Source of the DNA: Mycolicibacterium sp. S2-37
Lineage (GTDB): Bacteria; Actinomycetota; Actinomycetes; Mycobacteriales; Mycobacteriaceae
DNA: 64,000 bases
Assembly (NCBI RefSeq): GCF_017352375.1
Contig: NZ_JAFEVR010000006.1
Coordinates: 1-64,000, forward strand
Direction of reading: 5' to 3'
Both the position numbers and the translations under genes were made by a program. Below are positions 8,009 through 16,944 of the stretch, one piece after another (the stretch's first letter is position 1; every line of letters begins with the position of its first letter). Under the pieces are notes generated by a model. It saw only the letters and a list, made by a program, of their open reading frames with translations. It was not told the origin of the DNA and ran no database searches.

Positions 8009-9171
8009 GGAGCGTCGCGATCGTCGGCGCGGGAATGACGCCGTTCGCGGAGCATTTCGCTCTCGGTATCAAAGACCTGCTGCCCGTGGCGTTTTCCGAA
8101 TGCGCCGCCAGCGTCGACAAAGGAATGGCCAAGTCCGACATCGACGCCGTCTGGTTCGGCGCGATGGGGACCACCGACGGGTTCCCGTCGGGCGTACTCG
8201 CAGACACCCTCGGATTACAGGACCTCCCCGTCACCCACATCGAAAACTCGTGCGCCACCGGGAACGACGCCGTGCGCAACGCGGTCTACGGCATCGCGTC
8301 GGGCGCGGTCGACGTGGCGCTGGTGATGGGTGCGGACAAACTGCGCGAGGTGGCGACAAAGGACATGCTGTGGGGCTGGGAGACCACCGCACGCGATATG
8401 GCCTGGGACTACCCGCTCGGTCTCGTCGCGCCCGCCGGATTCGCCCTGCACGTCAACCGCTACCTCCACGAGTCGCCGGCCACCCGCGAACACCTGGCGA
8501 TGATCGCGGTCAAGAATCACCGGCACGCGATCAACAACCCGAAGGCCCGGCTGCGGTTCGAGATCACCGTCGAGCAGGCGATGAGCGCGCCCATCGTGGC
8601 AGACCCCTTCGGCTTCTACGACTGCGCACCACAGAGCGACGGCGCCGCGGCGCTGGTGCTGGCGGGACAGGAGGTGGTCGACCGGTTCACCGACCGGCCG
8701 GTGTGGATCCGCGGCGTGGGCCTGGGCCTCGATTCGGTGATGCACCAGCACAAGCCGGACATGACGACGTTCCCGGCGACGGTGCGTGCGGCCAAGCGGG
8801 CGTTCGCCATGGCCGGCATGACACCGTCGGACGTCGACGTCGCCGAGGTGCACGACTACTTCACCGGCATCGAGTTGATCAGTTATGAAGATCTCGGCTT
8901 CGCCGAACGGTTCGGCGCCCACAAGCTCGTCGAGGCGGAGGTCACCAGCGTCGGCGGATCACTCCCGGTCAACCCGAGCGGGGGATTGAAGGCCAAGGGG
9001 CATCCACCCGGGGCGACGGGCGTCGCGCAGTGCGTCGAGCTGTTCGGGCAGCTGCGCGGGGAGGCGGTCAATCAGGTCGACGGTGCGCGAGTCGGCTTGG
9101 CGCACAACATCGGTGGTCCGACTGCAGTCGCGGCGGTCACCATCCTGGAAGGAACCGGAGTCAATGGCTGA
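8005..9171 (+). CDS. Thiolase family protein (SCP-x/lipid-transfer type)
   Basis: A 388-residue thiolase. The acyl-accepting cysteine is in NSCATGND (about C83) and the GHP motif is intact in AKGHPPGATG (about H333). VHDYFTGIE supplies the third conserved loop. It is expected to cleave 3-ketoacyl-CoA with CoA, shortening a chain by an acetyl or propionyl unit; the SCP-x-like subgroup is common in side-chain degradation of sterols and branched lipids. The ATG at 8005 overlaps the stop of the fusion gene upstream, and its own end overlaps the yrbEA start by 8 bases. It is therefore translationally coupled to the Mce permease genes. Confidence 0.9.
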   Translation: MRSVAIVGAGMTPFAEHFALGIKDLLPVAFSECAASVDKGMAKSDIDAVWFGAMGTTDGFPSGVLADTLGLQDLPVTHIENSCATGNDAVRNAVYGIASGAVDVALVMGADKLREVATKDMLWGWETTARDMAWDYPLGLVAPAGFALHVNRYLHESPATREHLAMIAVKNHRHAINNPKARLRFEITVEQAMSAPIVADPFGFYDCAPQSDGAAALVLAGQEVVDRFTDRPVWIRGVGLGLDSVMHQHKPDMTTFPATVRAAKRAFAMAGMTPSDVDVAEVHDYFTGIELISYEDLGFAERFGAHKLVEAEVTSVGGSLPVNPSGGLKAKGHPPGATGVAQCVELFGQLRGEAVNQVDGARVGLAHNIGGPTAVAAVTILEGTGVNG

Positions 9172-9961
9172 GCGGTGGACACCCGGCGTATCGCTGGGCC
9201 GCAACCTGTCCGGGCCGATGCAGGCGGTGGGCGGGTTGTTCGCGATGTCCGCCGATGCGGTGCGGTTCATCTTCCAACGGCCGTTCCAGTGGCGTGAATT
9301 CCTGGAGCAGTGTTGGTTCGTGGCCCGGGTCTCGCTGGCGCCCACACTGCTGGTGGCGATTCCGTTCACCGTGCTGGTCAGCTTCATCCTGAACATCCTG
9401 CTGCGCGAACTGGGCGCCGCCGATCTCAGCGGCGCGGGTGCGGCGTTCGGGGCGGTGACCCAGGTCGGTCCGATGGTGACCGTGCTGATCGTCGCCGGGG
9501 CGGGCGCCACCGCGATGTGCGCCGATCTCGGATCGCGCACCATCCGCGAAGAGATCGACGCGATGGAGGTGCTGGGCATCAACCCGGTCCAGCGCCTGGT
9601 CACCCCGCGGATGCTGGCCTCGGGTCTGGTCGCGCTGCTGCTCAACAGCCTGGTGGTGATCATCGGCATCCTGGGCGGCTATGTGTTCTCCGTCTTCATC
9701 CAGGACGTCAACCCGGGCGCGTTCGCCGCGGGCATCACACTGCTCACCGGTGTGCCCGAGGTGATCATCTCGTGCGTCAAGGCCGCGTTGTTCGGTCTGA
9801 TCGCCGGACTGGTGGCCTGCTACCGGGGGTTGACCATCAGCGGTGGGGGCGCCAAAGCCGTGGGCAATGCGGTGAACGAAACGGTGGTGTACGCCTTCAT
9901 GGCGTTGTTCGTGATCAACGTGCTGGTCACCGCCATCGGTATCCGGATGACGACGGGCTAG
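9164..9961 (+). CDS. yrbEA: YrbE family Mce permease, A subunit
   Basis: A 265-residue integral membrane protein of the MlaE/YrbE permease family (ABC-type lipid importer core). The conserved block EEIDAMEVLGINPVQRLVTPRMLA (near residues 127-150) is the family hallmark that contacts the MceG-type ATPase. About five to six hydrophobic segments are visible. The ATG at 9164 lies inside the end of the thiolase gene. With YrbEB it forms the inner-membrane channel receiving lipids from the MceA-F assembly; the ATPase is not encoded here, as is usual in mycobacteria. I do not assign the mce paralogue number. Confidence 0.95.
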   Translation: MAERWTPGVSLGRNLSGPMQAVGGLFAMSADAVRFIFQRPFQWREFLEQCWFVARVSLAPTLLVAIPFTVLVSFILNILLRELGAADLSGAGAAFGAVTQVGPMVTVLIVAGAGATAMCADLGSRTIREEIDAMEVLGINPVQRLVTPRMLASGLVALLLNSLVVIIGILGGYVFSVFIQDVNPGAFAAGITLLTGVPEVIISCVKAALFGLIAGLVACYRGLTISGGGAKAVGNAVNETVVYAFMALFVINVLVTAIGIRMTTG

Positions 9962-9970
9962 GCGGCGAAC

Positions 9971-10828
9971 ATGAGCACGATGAGCACCTTGCGGGCGACG
10001 TACCCGCGGGTCTTCCGGCAACTCGGCAGGCCGGTGTCGACACTGAGCCGCATCGGCGACCACGCGCTGTTCTACATCCGCGCACTGGCGGGCACGCCCC
10101 ACGCCGCGGTGCACTTCCGCAAGGAGATCATCCGGCTGATCGCCGAGATCTCCATGGGCGCGGGCACTCTGGCGATGATCGGCGGCACCGTCGTCATCGT
10201 CGGGTTCCTCACCCTGGCGGCCGGCGGCACGCTGGCGGTGCAGGGCTACAGCTCCCTGGGCAACATCGGCATCGAGGCGCTCACCGGATTCCTCGCCGCG
10301 TTCATCAACGTGCGCATCTCCGCACCCGTGGTGGCGGGCATCGGCCTGGCCGCCACCTTCGGCGCGGGCGTCACCGCACAGTTGGGTGCCATGCGCATCA
10401 ACGAAGAGGTCGACGCGCTGGAATCGATGGGCATCCGGCCGGTCGAGTACCTGGTGAGCACCCGGATCGTGGCCGGGATGATCGCGATCACCCCGCTGTA
10501 CTCAATCGCGGTGATCCTGTCGTTCGTGGCGTCGCAGTTCACCACGGTGGTGTTGTTCGGGCAGTCCGGTGGTCTCTACGACCACTACTTCGACACCTTC
10601 CTCAACCCGATCGACCTGCTGTGGTCGTTCCTGCAGGCGATCCTGATGGCGATCACGATCCTGTTGATCCACACGTACTTCGGCTACTTCGCCACCGGCG
10701 GGCCGTCGGGTGTGGGGGTCGCGGTGGGCAACGCGGTGCGGACTTCGCTGATCGTGGTGGTCTCGGTGACGCTGCTGGTCTCGCTGTCCATCTACGGCTC
10801 CAACGGCAACTTCAACCTGTCGGGTTAG
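9971..10828 (+). CDS. yrbEB: YrbE family Mce permease, B subunit
   Basis: A 285-residue partner of YrbEA with the same fold. The motif NEEVDALESMGIRPVEYLV occurs near residues 138-156, and several long hydrophobic helices are present, for example FLQAILMAITILLIHTYFG near the C-terminus. It starts 10 bases after yrbEA and is followed by mceA after 6 bases. The order yrbEA-yrbEB-mceA-F is the standard Mce operon. Confidence 0.95.
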   Translation: MSTMSTLRATYPRVFRQLGRPVSTLSRIGDHALFYIRALAGTPHAAVHFRKEIIRLIAEISMGAGTLAMIGGTVVIVGFLTLAAGGTLAVQGYSSLGNIGIEALTGFLAAFINVRISAPVVAGIGLAATFGAGVTAQLGAMRINEEVDALESMGIRPVEYLVSTRIVAGMIAITPLYSIAVILSFVASQFTTVVLFGQSGGLYDHYFDTFLNPIDLLWSFLQAILMAITILLIHTYFGYFATGGPSGVGVAVGNAVRTSLIVVVSVTLLVSLSIYGSNGNFNLSG

Positions 10829-10834
10829 GGGAGC

Positions 10835-12025
10835 ATGGTGACGAACAATTCCACGCGGCCGCTGGCCGGACTGGGCCTGGTCGTGGGCATCGTGGTGGTG
10901 GTCGCGCTGGCCGTCGGGCTGTTCCGGGGCAGCTTCACCGAGTCCGTTCCGGTGACCGTCATCTCCGACCGAGCGGGCCTGGTGATGAACCCCGACGCCA
11001 AGGTCAAGATGCGTGGCGTCGAGGTCGGCAAGGTCGACTCGATCGAACACCGCGCCGACGGTACGGCGGCCCTGCACCTGGCGATGCAGCCGTCCCAGAT
11101 GCACCTGATCCCCGAGAACGTCGGCGTCGACATCGAATCCTCGACGGTGTTCGGGGCGAAGTCGGTGCAATTCGTGATGCCGCCCGATCCGTCGGCCAAA
11201 CCGCTGAGCGCGGGCCAGATCCTGCGTGGTGACCGGGTGATGGTCGAGATCAACACCGTGTTCCAGAACCTGGTGGCCGTCCTCGACCGGATCGACCCGG
11301 CCAAACTGAACCAGACGCTCGGCGCGATCTCGTCGGCCTTCTCCGGCCGCGGCGAGAGCATGGGGCAGACTCTCAGCGATTTCAACGCCCTGCTGGCAGA
11401 GTTGGAGCCCAGCCTGCCCAACCTCGCTCGGGACATGGAATTGACGGCGCCGGTGGCCGCCGCCTACGCGGACATCGCACCGGATCTGATGCGCACCATG
11501 CGCAGTGCGACGTCGATCAGCAACGGCATCGTCGACGAACAGGACAACCTGGACGCGTTTCTGGTCAGCGCGATCGGGCTCGCCGACGTCGGTAACGAGG
11601 TCATCGGTGGGAACAGGGCCGCGGTCAGCGAGTTGCTCAGGCTGCTCGTTCCGACCACCGACCTGTTCAAGGAGTACGCGCCTGCGATCAACTGCACCCT
11701 CGAGGGTATGAGCTACGTGCTGCATCAGCCGCCGCAGATGGATCCCGGCGTGCTGGTCAACGTGGCGTTCACGCTCGGCATCGAGCGCTACCGCTATCCG
11801 CGCAACCTGCCCAAGGTCGCCGCCAAGGGTGGACCGCAATGTATGGGCCTGCCCTACATCGGATTCGGCAACCGGTCGAAGTTCCTGGTCACCGACAACA
11901 ACGCCAACCCGTGGCAGTACGGCAACCAGGGGATCCTGCTCAACTCCGACGGTCTCAAGCAGATGCTCTTCGGACCGTTGGACGGCCCGCCGCGTAACAC
12001 CGCCCAGATCGGACAACCAGGATGA
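10835..12025 (+). CDS. mceA: Mce family protein, A position
   Basis: A 396-residue Mce protein with one N-terminal membrane anchor (residues about 10-30) and an MCE/MlaD domain at about 35-115, including VKMRGVEVGKVDSI. The helical part behind it builds the periplasmic lipid tunnel with MceB-F. A conserved cysteine-containing tail (GPQCMGLPYIGFGN) is characteristic of the A paralogues. It overlaps mceB by ATGA. It belongs to the same transcript as the upstream catabolic genes. Confidence 0.95.
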   Translation: MVTNNSTRPLAGLGLVVGIVVVVALAVGLFRGSFTESVPVTVISDRAGLVMNPDAKVKMRGVEVGKVDSIEHRADGTAALHLAMQPSQMHLIPENVGVDIESSTVFGAKSVQFVMPPDPSAKPLSAGQILRGDRVMVEINTVFQNLVAVLDRIDPAKLNQTLGAISSAFSGRGESMGQTLSDFNALLAELEPSLPNLARDMELTAPVAAAYADIAPDLMRTMRSATSISNGIVDEQDNLDAFLVSAIGLADVGNEVIGGNRAAVSELLRLLVPTTDLFKEYAPAINCTLEGMSYVLHQPPQMDPGVLVNVAFTLGIERYRYPRNLPKVAAKGGPQCMGLPYIGFGNRSKFLVTDNNANPWQYGNQGILLNSDGLKQMLFGPLDGPPRNTAQIGQPG

Positions 12026-13047
12026 CCCGTGTGAGGGGCACGCTGATCAAATTCGCGGTGTTCGCCACCGTGATGACCTTGCTGACCGCATTCCTGTTCA
12101 TGGCGTTCAGCCAGTACCGCAGCGGTTCCACCTCGAAGTACTCCGCGGTATTCGCCGATGCGTCCCGGCTGGAGACCGGGGATTCGGTGCGCGTCGCCGG
12201 CGTCCGGGTGGGCACTGTGGAAAGTGTTGCGCTGCAACCTGACAAGACAGTGCTGGTGGAGTTCGACGCCGACCAGAACGTCGTGCTGACCTCGGGCACC
12301 AAGGCGGCGGTGCGCTACCTCAACCTGACCGGTGACCGGTACCTCGAACTCATCGACGGCCCCGGGTCGACGCGCAAGATCGGTGCGGGAGCGCAGATCC
12401 CGAAGGAGCGCACCACCCCGGCGCTCGACTTGGACCTGCTGCTCGGCGGCCTGCGTCCGGTGATCCAGGGACTCAACGCACAGGACGTCAACGCGTTGAC
12501 GACCTCGCTGATCCAGATCTTCCAGGGCCAGGGCGACACGTTGAACTCCCTGCTGAGCAGGACGTCGTCCTTCTCGAACACGCTGGCCGACAACAGCGAG
12601 GTCATCCAGCAGCTCATCGACAACCTCAACACGGTCGTCGACACGCTGGCCAAGGACGGCGACAAGTTCTCCGGCGCCATCGACGGTCTCGAGCAGCTGA
12701 TCAGCGGTCTCGCGGAGGACCGCGACCCCATCGGTACCGCGATCACGGCCCTGGACAACGGAACCGCGTCCATCGCCGATCTGCTGACCGAGGCGCGCCC
12801 TCCGCTCAACCGCACCGTCGACGAACTCAATCGGCTGGCGCCGCTGCTCGACGATCATCAGGTCGTCCTCGACATGGCTCTGCAGAAAGGGCCGGAGAAC
12901 TACCGCAAGGTCGCGCGACTGGGCGCCTACGGCAGCTGGATCATGTACTACATCTGTGGGCTGTCCTTCCGCGTCACCGATCTTCAGGGCCGCACAGCGG
13001 TCTTCCCCTGGCTCAAACAAGAAGGCGGGAGGTGTGGAGAGCCCTGA
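12022..13047 (+). CDS. mceB: Mce family protein, B position
   Basis: A 341-residue Mce protein: N-terminal anchor (residues 8-30), MCE domain with DSVRVAGVRVGTVESV near residues 54-70, then a long amphipathic helical region rich in Leu/Ile/Asp heptads (SNTLADNSEVIQQLIDNLN), and a C-terminal tail containing ICGLSF and GGRCGEP. Part of the hexameric lipid-transfer assembly spanning the periplasm. The start overlaps the mceA stop; the stop overlaps the mceC ATG by TGATG. Confidence 0.95.
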   Translation: MTRVRGTLIKFAVFATVMTLLTAFLFMAFSQYRSGSTSKYSAVFADASRLETGDSVRVAGVRVGTVESVALQPDKTVLVEFDADQNVVLTSGTKAAVRYLNLTGDRYLELIDGPGSTRKIGAGAQIPKERTTPALDLDLLLGGLRPVIQGLNAQDVNALTTSLIQIFQGQGDTLNSLLSRTSSFSNTLADNSEVIQQLIDNLNTVVDTLAKDGDKFSGAIDGLEQLISGLAEDRDPIGTAITALDNGTASIADLLTEARPPLNRTVDELNRLAPLLDDHQVVLDMALQKGPENYRKVARLGAYGSWIMYYICGLSFRVTDLQGRTAVFPWLKQEGGRCGEP

Positions 13048-14129
13048 TGCGCAAATACCGGGAATCGAATCTGATCAAGGCGGGCTTCATCGGAGCCATG
13101 CTGATGCTGCTCGTCATCGCCGTCGGGCTCCAGCCCGAGAAGCTGATCCAGTGGGGCACCTCGGTTCGGCACCAGGCGCTGTTCACCGAAGCCGGCGGGA
13201 TCATGGCCGGCAACGACGTGACGGTGTCCGGAATCAAGATCGGCACCATCACCGACGTGTCCCTGCAGAACGGGGATGCGCTGGTCACGTTCACCACCGA
13301 CGGCCGCTACCCCTTGGGCTCCCAGACCACCGCGCACATCCGTATCGGCTCACTGCTGGGGGAGCGGGTACTCACCCTCGAGTCCGAGGGCAGCGGATCG
13401 CTCAGCCAGGCCAGCGTCATCCCCGTCTCACGGACGTCGTCGCCCTACTCGCTGACCGACGCCGTCGGAGATCTGACCACCAACTCCGCCGGTACCGACA
13501 CGACATCGCTGAACCAGTCGCTGGACACCCTGTCGGCCACCATCGACCAGGTGGCACCGCAGCTCGGATCCACCTTCGACGGGCTGAGCCGGCTGTCGCG
13601 TTCGCTCAACAGCCGCAACGAGAACCTGGCCGGTCTGCTCAAGAGCGCCAGCGAGGTGACCGAGGTGCTCTCCCAGCGCAGCCAGCAGCTGAACACGTTG
13701 ATCCTCAACGCCAACGATCTACTCGGCGTGCTCAACGAGCGCCGTGAGGCGATCGTCGACCTGCTGGCCAACACCTCGGCGGTGGCCCAGCAGCTCAGCG
13801 GCCTGGTCGCGGACAACGAAGCGGAGCTGGCGCCCACTCTGCAGCGCCTCAACTCGGTCGAGGCGATGCTGGAACGCAACCGCGACAACATCGCCAAGAT
13901 CCTGCCCAGCCTGAAGAAATTCATCCTGGCTCAGGGCGAGACGCTCGCCAACGGGCCCTACTACAACGCGTTCGTCCCCAACCTGCAACCGGCGCAGTTG
14001 CTGCAGCCGTTCATGGATTACGCGTTCGGGTTCCGGCGCGGAACCAATGCCGGTCAGCCGCCGGACAATGCGGGACCGCGTGCGGAATTGCCGCTGCCGT
14101 ACAACGGGATTCCAGGAGGATCGCGCTGA
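13047..14129 (+). CDS. mceC: Mce family protein, C position
   Basis: A 360-residue Mce protein with anchor (residues about 9-28), MCE domain (GNDVTVSGIKIGTITDV) and an extended helical segment with repeated LNSRNENL / VLNERREAIVDLL patterns. I place the start at ATG 13047, which overlaps the mceB stop as TGATG with GGAGAG upstream. A GTG at 13032 would add five residues and is the alternative. It ends in a short proline/glycine tail and overlaps mceD by TGATG. Confidence 0.94.
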   Translation: MRKYRESNLIKAGFIGAMLMLLVIAVGLQPEKLIQWGTSVRHQALFTEAGGIMAGNDVTVSGIKIGTITDVSLQNGDALVTFTTDGRYPLGSQTTAHIRIGSLLGERVLTLESEGSGSLSQASVIPVSRTSSPYSLTDAVGDLTTNSAGTDTTSLNQSLDTLSATIDQVAPQLGSTFDGLSRLSRSLNSRNENLAGLLKSASEVTEVLSQRSQQLNTLILNANDLLGVLNERREAIVDLLANTSAVAQQLSGLVADNEAELAPTLQRLNSVEAMLERNRDNIAKILPSLKKFILAQGETLANGPYYNAFVPNLQPAQLLQPFMDYAFGFRRGTNAGQPPDNAGPRAELPLPYNGIPGGSR

Positions 14130-15568
14130 TGAGCCGCAAGCGCTTGATGACGCTGCTGGCGGTCGGCCTGGTGGCCCTGCTGGTCGCGGGCGGCGCAGTG
14201 CTGCTGCGCCAGACGTTCTTCGGTCCGAGGACGATCTCCGCACTGTTCACCTCCGCCACCGGTATCTATCCCGGCGACGAGGTGCGGGTGTCCGGTGTCG
14301 AGGTGGGCACCATCGACTCCATCAACCCGGAGGGCACCCAGACCCGGTTGGTGCTGCACGTCGATCGTGACGTGCCGATCCCGGCCGACGCCAAGGCTGT
14401 GATCGTCGCGCCGAACCTCATCTCCGCGCGGTACGTCCAGCTGACACCGGCGTACCGGACGAGCGGGCCGACGATGCCCGACGACGCGGTGATTCCGTTG
14501 GACCGCACCGCGATTCCCGTGGAATGGGATGAGGTCAAAGAACAGCTCACCCGCCTGGCGACCGATCTGGGCCCGACCAGCGGGGTGGACGGCACTTCAG
14601 TGTCCCGGTTCATCGACAGCGCCGCCAACGCGATGGAGGGCAACGGCGACAAGCTGCGACAGGTGATCACCGAACTGTCCGGAGCGGCCCGTGTGCTGGC
14701 CGAGGGCAGCGGCAACATCGTCGACATCATCAAGAATCTGCAGACTTTCATCACCGCCCTGAAGAACAGCAACCAGCAGGTGATGCTGTTCCAGGACCGG
14801 CTGGCGACACTGACCAGCGTGGTGGACGGCAGCCGCTCCGATCTCGATGCGGCACTGAAGGATCTGTCGGTGGCCGTCGTCGAGGTCACGCGGTTCGTGG
14901 CGGGCAGCCGCAACCAGACCTCCGAACAGGTGCAGCGGTTGGCCAACGTCACGCGCAACCTGCTGGACAACAAGATCGAGATCGAGAATCTGCTGCACAT
15001 CGCGCCGAACGCGTTGGGCAACGCCTACAACATCTACAACCCCGACGCGGGCAGCGCCGTCGGCCAGTTCGTGCTCAACAACTTCTCCAATCCGGTGCAG
15101 TTCATCTGCGGTGCCGTCGGGGCCATCGAGAACACCACCGCACCGGAGACCGCGAAGCTGTGCTCGCAGTACCTCGGACCGGCACTGCGGCTGCTGAACT
15201 TCAACTACTTGCCCATCGGCATCGACCCGTACCTGATGCCATCGGCGAACCCGGAGAACATCATCTACTCCGAGCCGAATCTCGCACCCGGGGCAGGCGG
15301 TTCGCCACAGCCTCCGCTGGTTCCGCCCACCGTGTCCGCGTACGAGGGCGTCGCCCCCGGACCGCCGCCCTACACCGGGCGACCGCCCGGCGTACCGGGT
15401 CCGGGCGCGCAGCAGCTGCTGCCCGGTGCACCGCCGGTGATCCCGCCGAACCTGCCGATGTCGGTGGACAACGTCCTCAACCCGGCCGGCGCCCTGCCGG
15501 GCCCGCCGCCGCCGCCAGGGCCGCCGCTGCCCGCCGAGGCTCCCGCAGAAGGGACACCCCCAGCATGA
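14129..15568 (+). CDS. mceD: Mce family protein, D position
   Basis: A 479-residue Mce protein: N-terminal anchor (residues 6-26), MCE domain (GDEVRVSGVEVGTIDSI) and a long helical stretch to about residue 290. A conserved tail with two cysteines (FICGAVGAIEN, AKLCSQYLG) follows, then a proline-rich C-terminus of some 90 residues that probably reaches into the outer periplasm or cell wall. It overlaps mceE by ATGA. Confidence 0.95.
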   Translation: MSRKRLMTLLAVGLVALLVAGGAVLLRQTFFGPRTISALFTSATGIYPGDEVRVSGVEVGTIDSINPEGTQTRLVLHVDRDVPIPADAKAVIVAPNLISARYVQLTPAYRTSGPTMPDDAVIPLDRTAIPVEWDEVKEQLTRLATDLGPTSGVDGTSVSRFIDSAANAMEGNGDKLRQVITELSGAARVLAEGSGNIVDIIKNLQTFITALKNSNQQVMLFQDRLATLTSVVDGSRSDLDAALKDLSVAVVEVTRFVAGSRNQTSEQVQRLANVTRNLLDNKIEIENLLHIAPNALGNAYNIYNPDAGSAVGQFVLNNFSNPVQFICGAVGAIENTTAPETAKLCSQYLGPALRLLNFNYLPIGIDPYLMPSANPENIIYSEPNLAPGAGGSPQPPLVPPTVSAYEGVAPGPPPYTGRPPGVPGPGAQQLLPGAPPVIPPNLPMSVDNVLNPAGALPGPPPPPGPPLPAEAPAEGTPPA

Positions 15569-16944
15569 CCGGCGGAAAAGCCAAGCGTTTCGTCATCGTC
15601 ACGGGTTCGTGTGTCGCCGTGACCCTCAGCGGCTGCGGTTTCCAGGGCGTCAACACCCTGCCGCTGCCGGGTGCGGTGGGCCGCGGCGCGGGTGCGCACA
15701 CCTACCACGTGGAGATCGCCAACGTGGCTCAGCTGGAACCGAATTCGCCGGTGATGATGAACGACGTCGTGGTCGGCAGCGTGAAGAGCATGACGGTGAA
15801 GAACTGGCACGCCGACGTCGAGATCTCGGTGAAGCCGGAGGTCAAGGTTCCGGCGAACGCGGTCGCGAGCGTCGCACAGACGTCGCTGCTGGGGTCGATG
15901 CATCTCGCGCTCAACCCGCCGCTGGGCGATCACCCCGAGGGGGCGCTCGAGCCGGGCTCCACGATCCCGCTCAGCGACTCGTCCACCTATCCCACGACCG
16001 AGCAGACGCTGTCGTCGTTGGCCGCGGTGGTCAACGGCGGCGGCCTGGGACAGATCGGCGACGTGATCCACAACTTCAGCGCCGCCCTCGATGGCCGTCA
16101 GGGCGAGGTGCGCGAACTGCTCACCCGCCTCGACAATTTCGTCGGCACGCTGGACGCGCAACGCGACAACATCGTCTCCTCCATCGATTCGCTCAACCGG
16201 CTGTCGTCCACCTTCGCCCAGCAGCGCGACGACATCACCGAGGCGCTCGACCGTATCCCGCCTGCCATCGATGTCCTGGTCAGGGAACGGCCCCGGCTGA
16301 CGACCGCGCTGCAGCGGCTGGGCACCTTCAGCGACACCGCGACACAGTTCGCCAACGAGTCGCAGGCCGACCTGGTGAAGAACCTGGAGAACCTCGAACC
16401 GGCGATCAAGGCGTTCGCCGACGTCGGGCCGGACCTGAACAAGATCCTCGAGTACGCCGCGCACTTCCCGTTCACCCAGAGCTTCATCGATCGCGCGATC
16501 CGCGGCGACTACTACAACCTGTTCGCGACCGTCGACCTCACCATTCCGCGGCTGAAGCGGACCCTGTTCCTTGGCACGCGGTGGGAGCAGGAGGGCGCCG
16601 AACTGATTCCTGCGCCGGGAGATCCGAACTATCTGCAGTACACCGTCGATCCGCTCAAGCTCGGAATCGATCCGCCCCCGGGCGATGCGTTCCCCGCGGC
16701 GCCGCTGGACACGGCCACAGCTGACGGGCCCGCCGCCCCACCGCCACCGCCGCCGCCGCTCACCGCCGAGGTCGGCCCGATCCTGCCGGTCACGCCGCCG
16801 CCGTCGTTGAGCACCTTCGGGGCACCCGCTCCGGCTCCGGCTCCGGCAACGGTTCCCGGGTCGCCACCGCCGATCTTCGCGGGACCGTATCCGAACTCGC
16901 CACCGCCGCCCGGCGCGGCTCCGCAGGCTCCAGGGGGTCGCTGA
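15565..16944 (+). CDS. mceE: Mce family lipoprotein, E position (LprN type)
   Basis: A 459-residue Mce protein and, as usual for position E, a lipoprotein: the lipobox LSGC puts the acylated cysteine at residue 24 after a hydrophobic signal segment. MCE domain (NSPVMMNDVVVGSVKSM), helical region with LDAQRDNIVSSIDSLNRL, and a C-terminal proline tail with runs of up to seven prolines. The ATG at 15565 overlaps the mceD stop. The stop overlaps mceF as TGATG. Confidence 0.95.
   Translation: MTGGKAKRFVIVTGSCVAVTLSGCGFQGVNTLPLPGAVGRGAGAHTYHVEIANVAQLEPNSPVMMNDVVVGSVKSMTVKNWHADVEISVKPEVKVPANAVASVAQTSLLGSMHLALNPPLGDHPEGALEPGSTIPLSDSSTYPTTEQTLSSLAAVVNGGGLGQIGDVIHNFSAALDGRQGEVRELLTRLDNFVGTLDAQRDNIVSSIDSLNRLSSTFAQQRDDITEALDRIPPAIDVLVRERPRLTTALQRLGTFSDTATQFANESQADLVKNLENLEPAIKAFADVGPDLNKILEYAAHFPFTQSFIDRAIRGDYYNLFATVDLTIPRLKRTLFLGTRWEQEGAELIPAPGDPNYLQYTVDPLKLGIDPPPGDAFPAAPLDTATADGPAAPPPPPPPLTAEVGPILPVTPPPSLSTFGAPAPAPAPATVPGSPPPIFAGPYPNSPPPPGAAPQAPGGR

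Noticed and set aside
10502..12016. Leftward open frame of 504 codons over yrbEB and mceA
   Set aside because: It is antisense to two well-recognised genes and its product is an Arg/Asp/His-rich shadow sequence.
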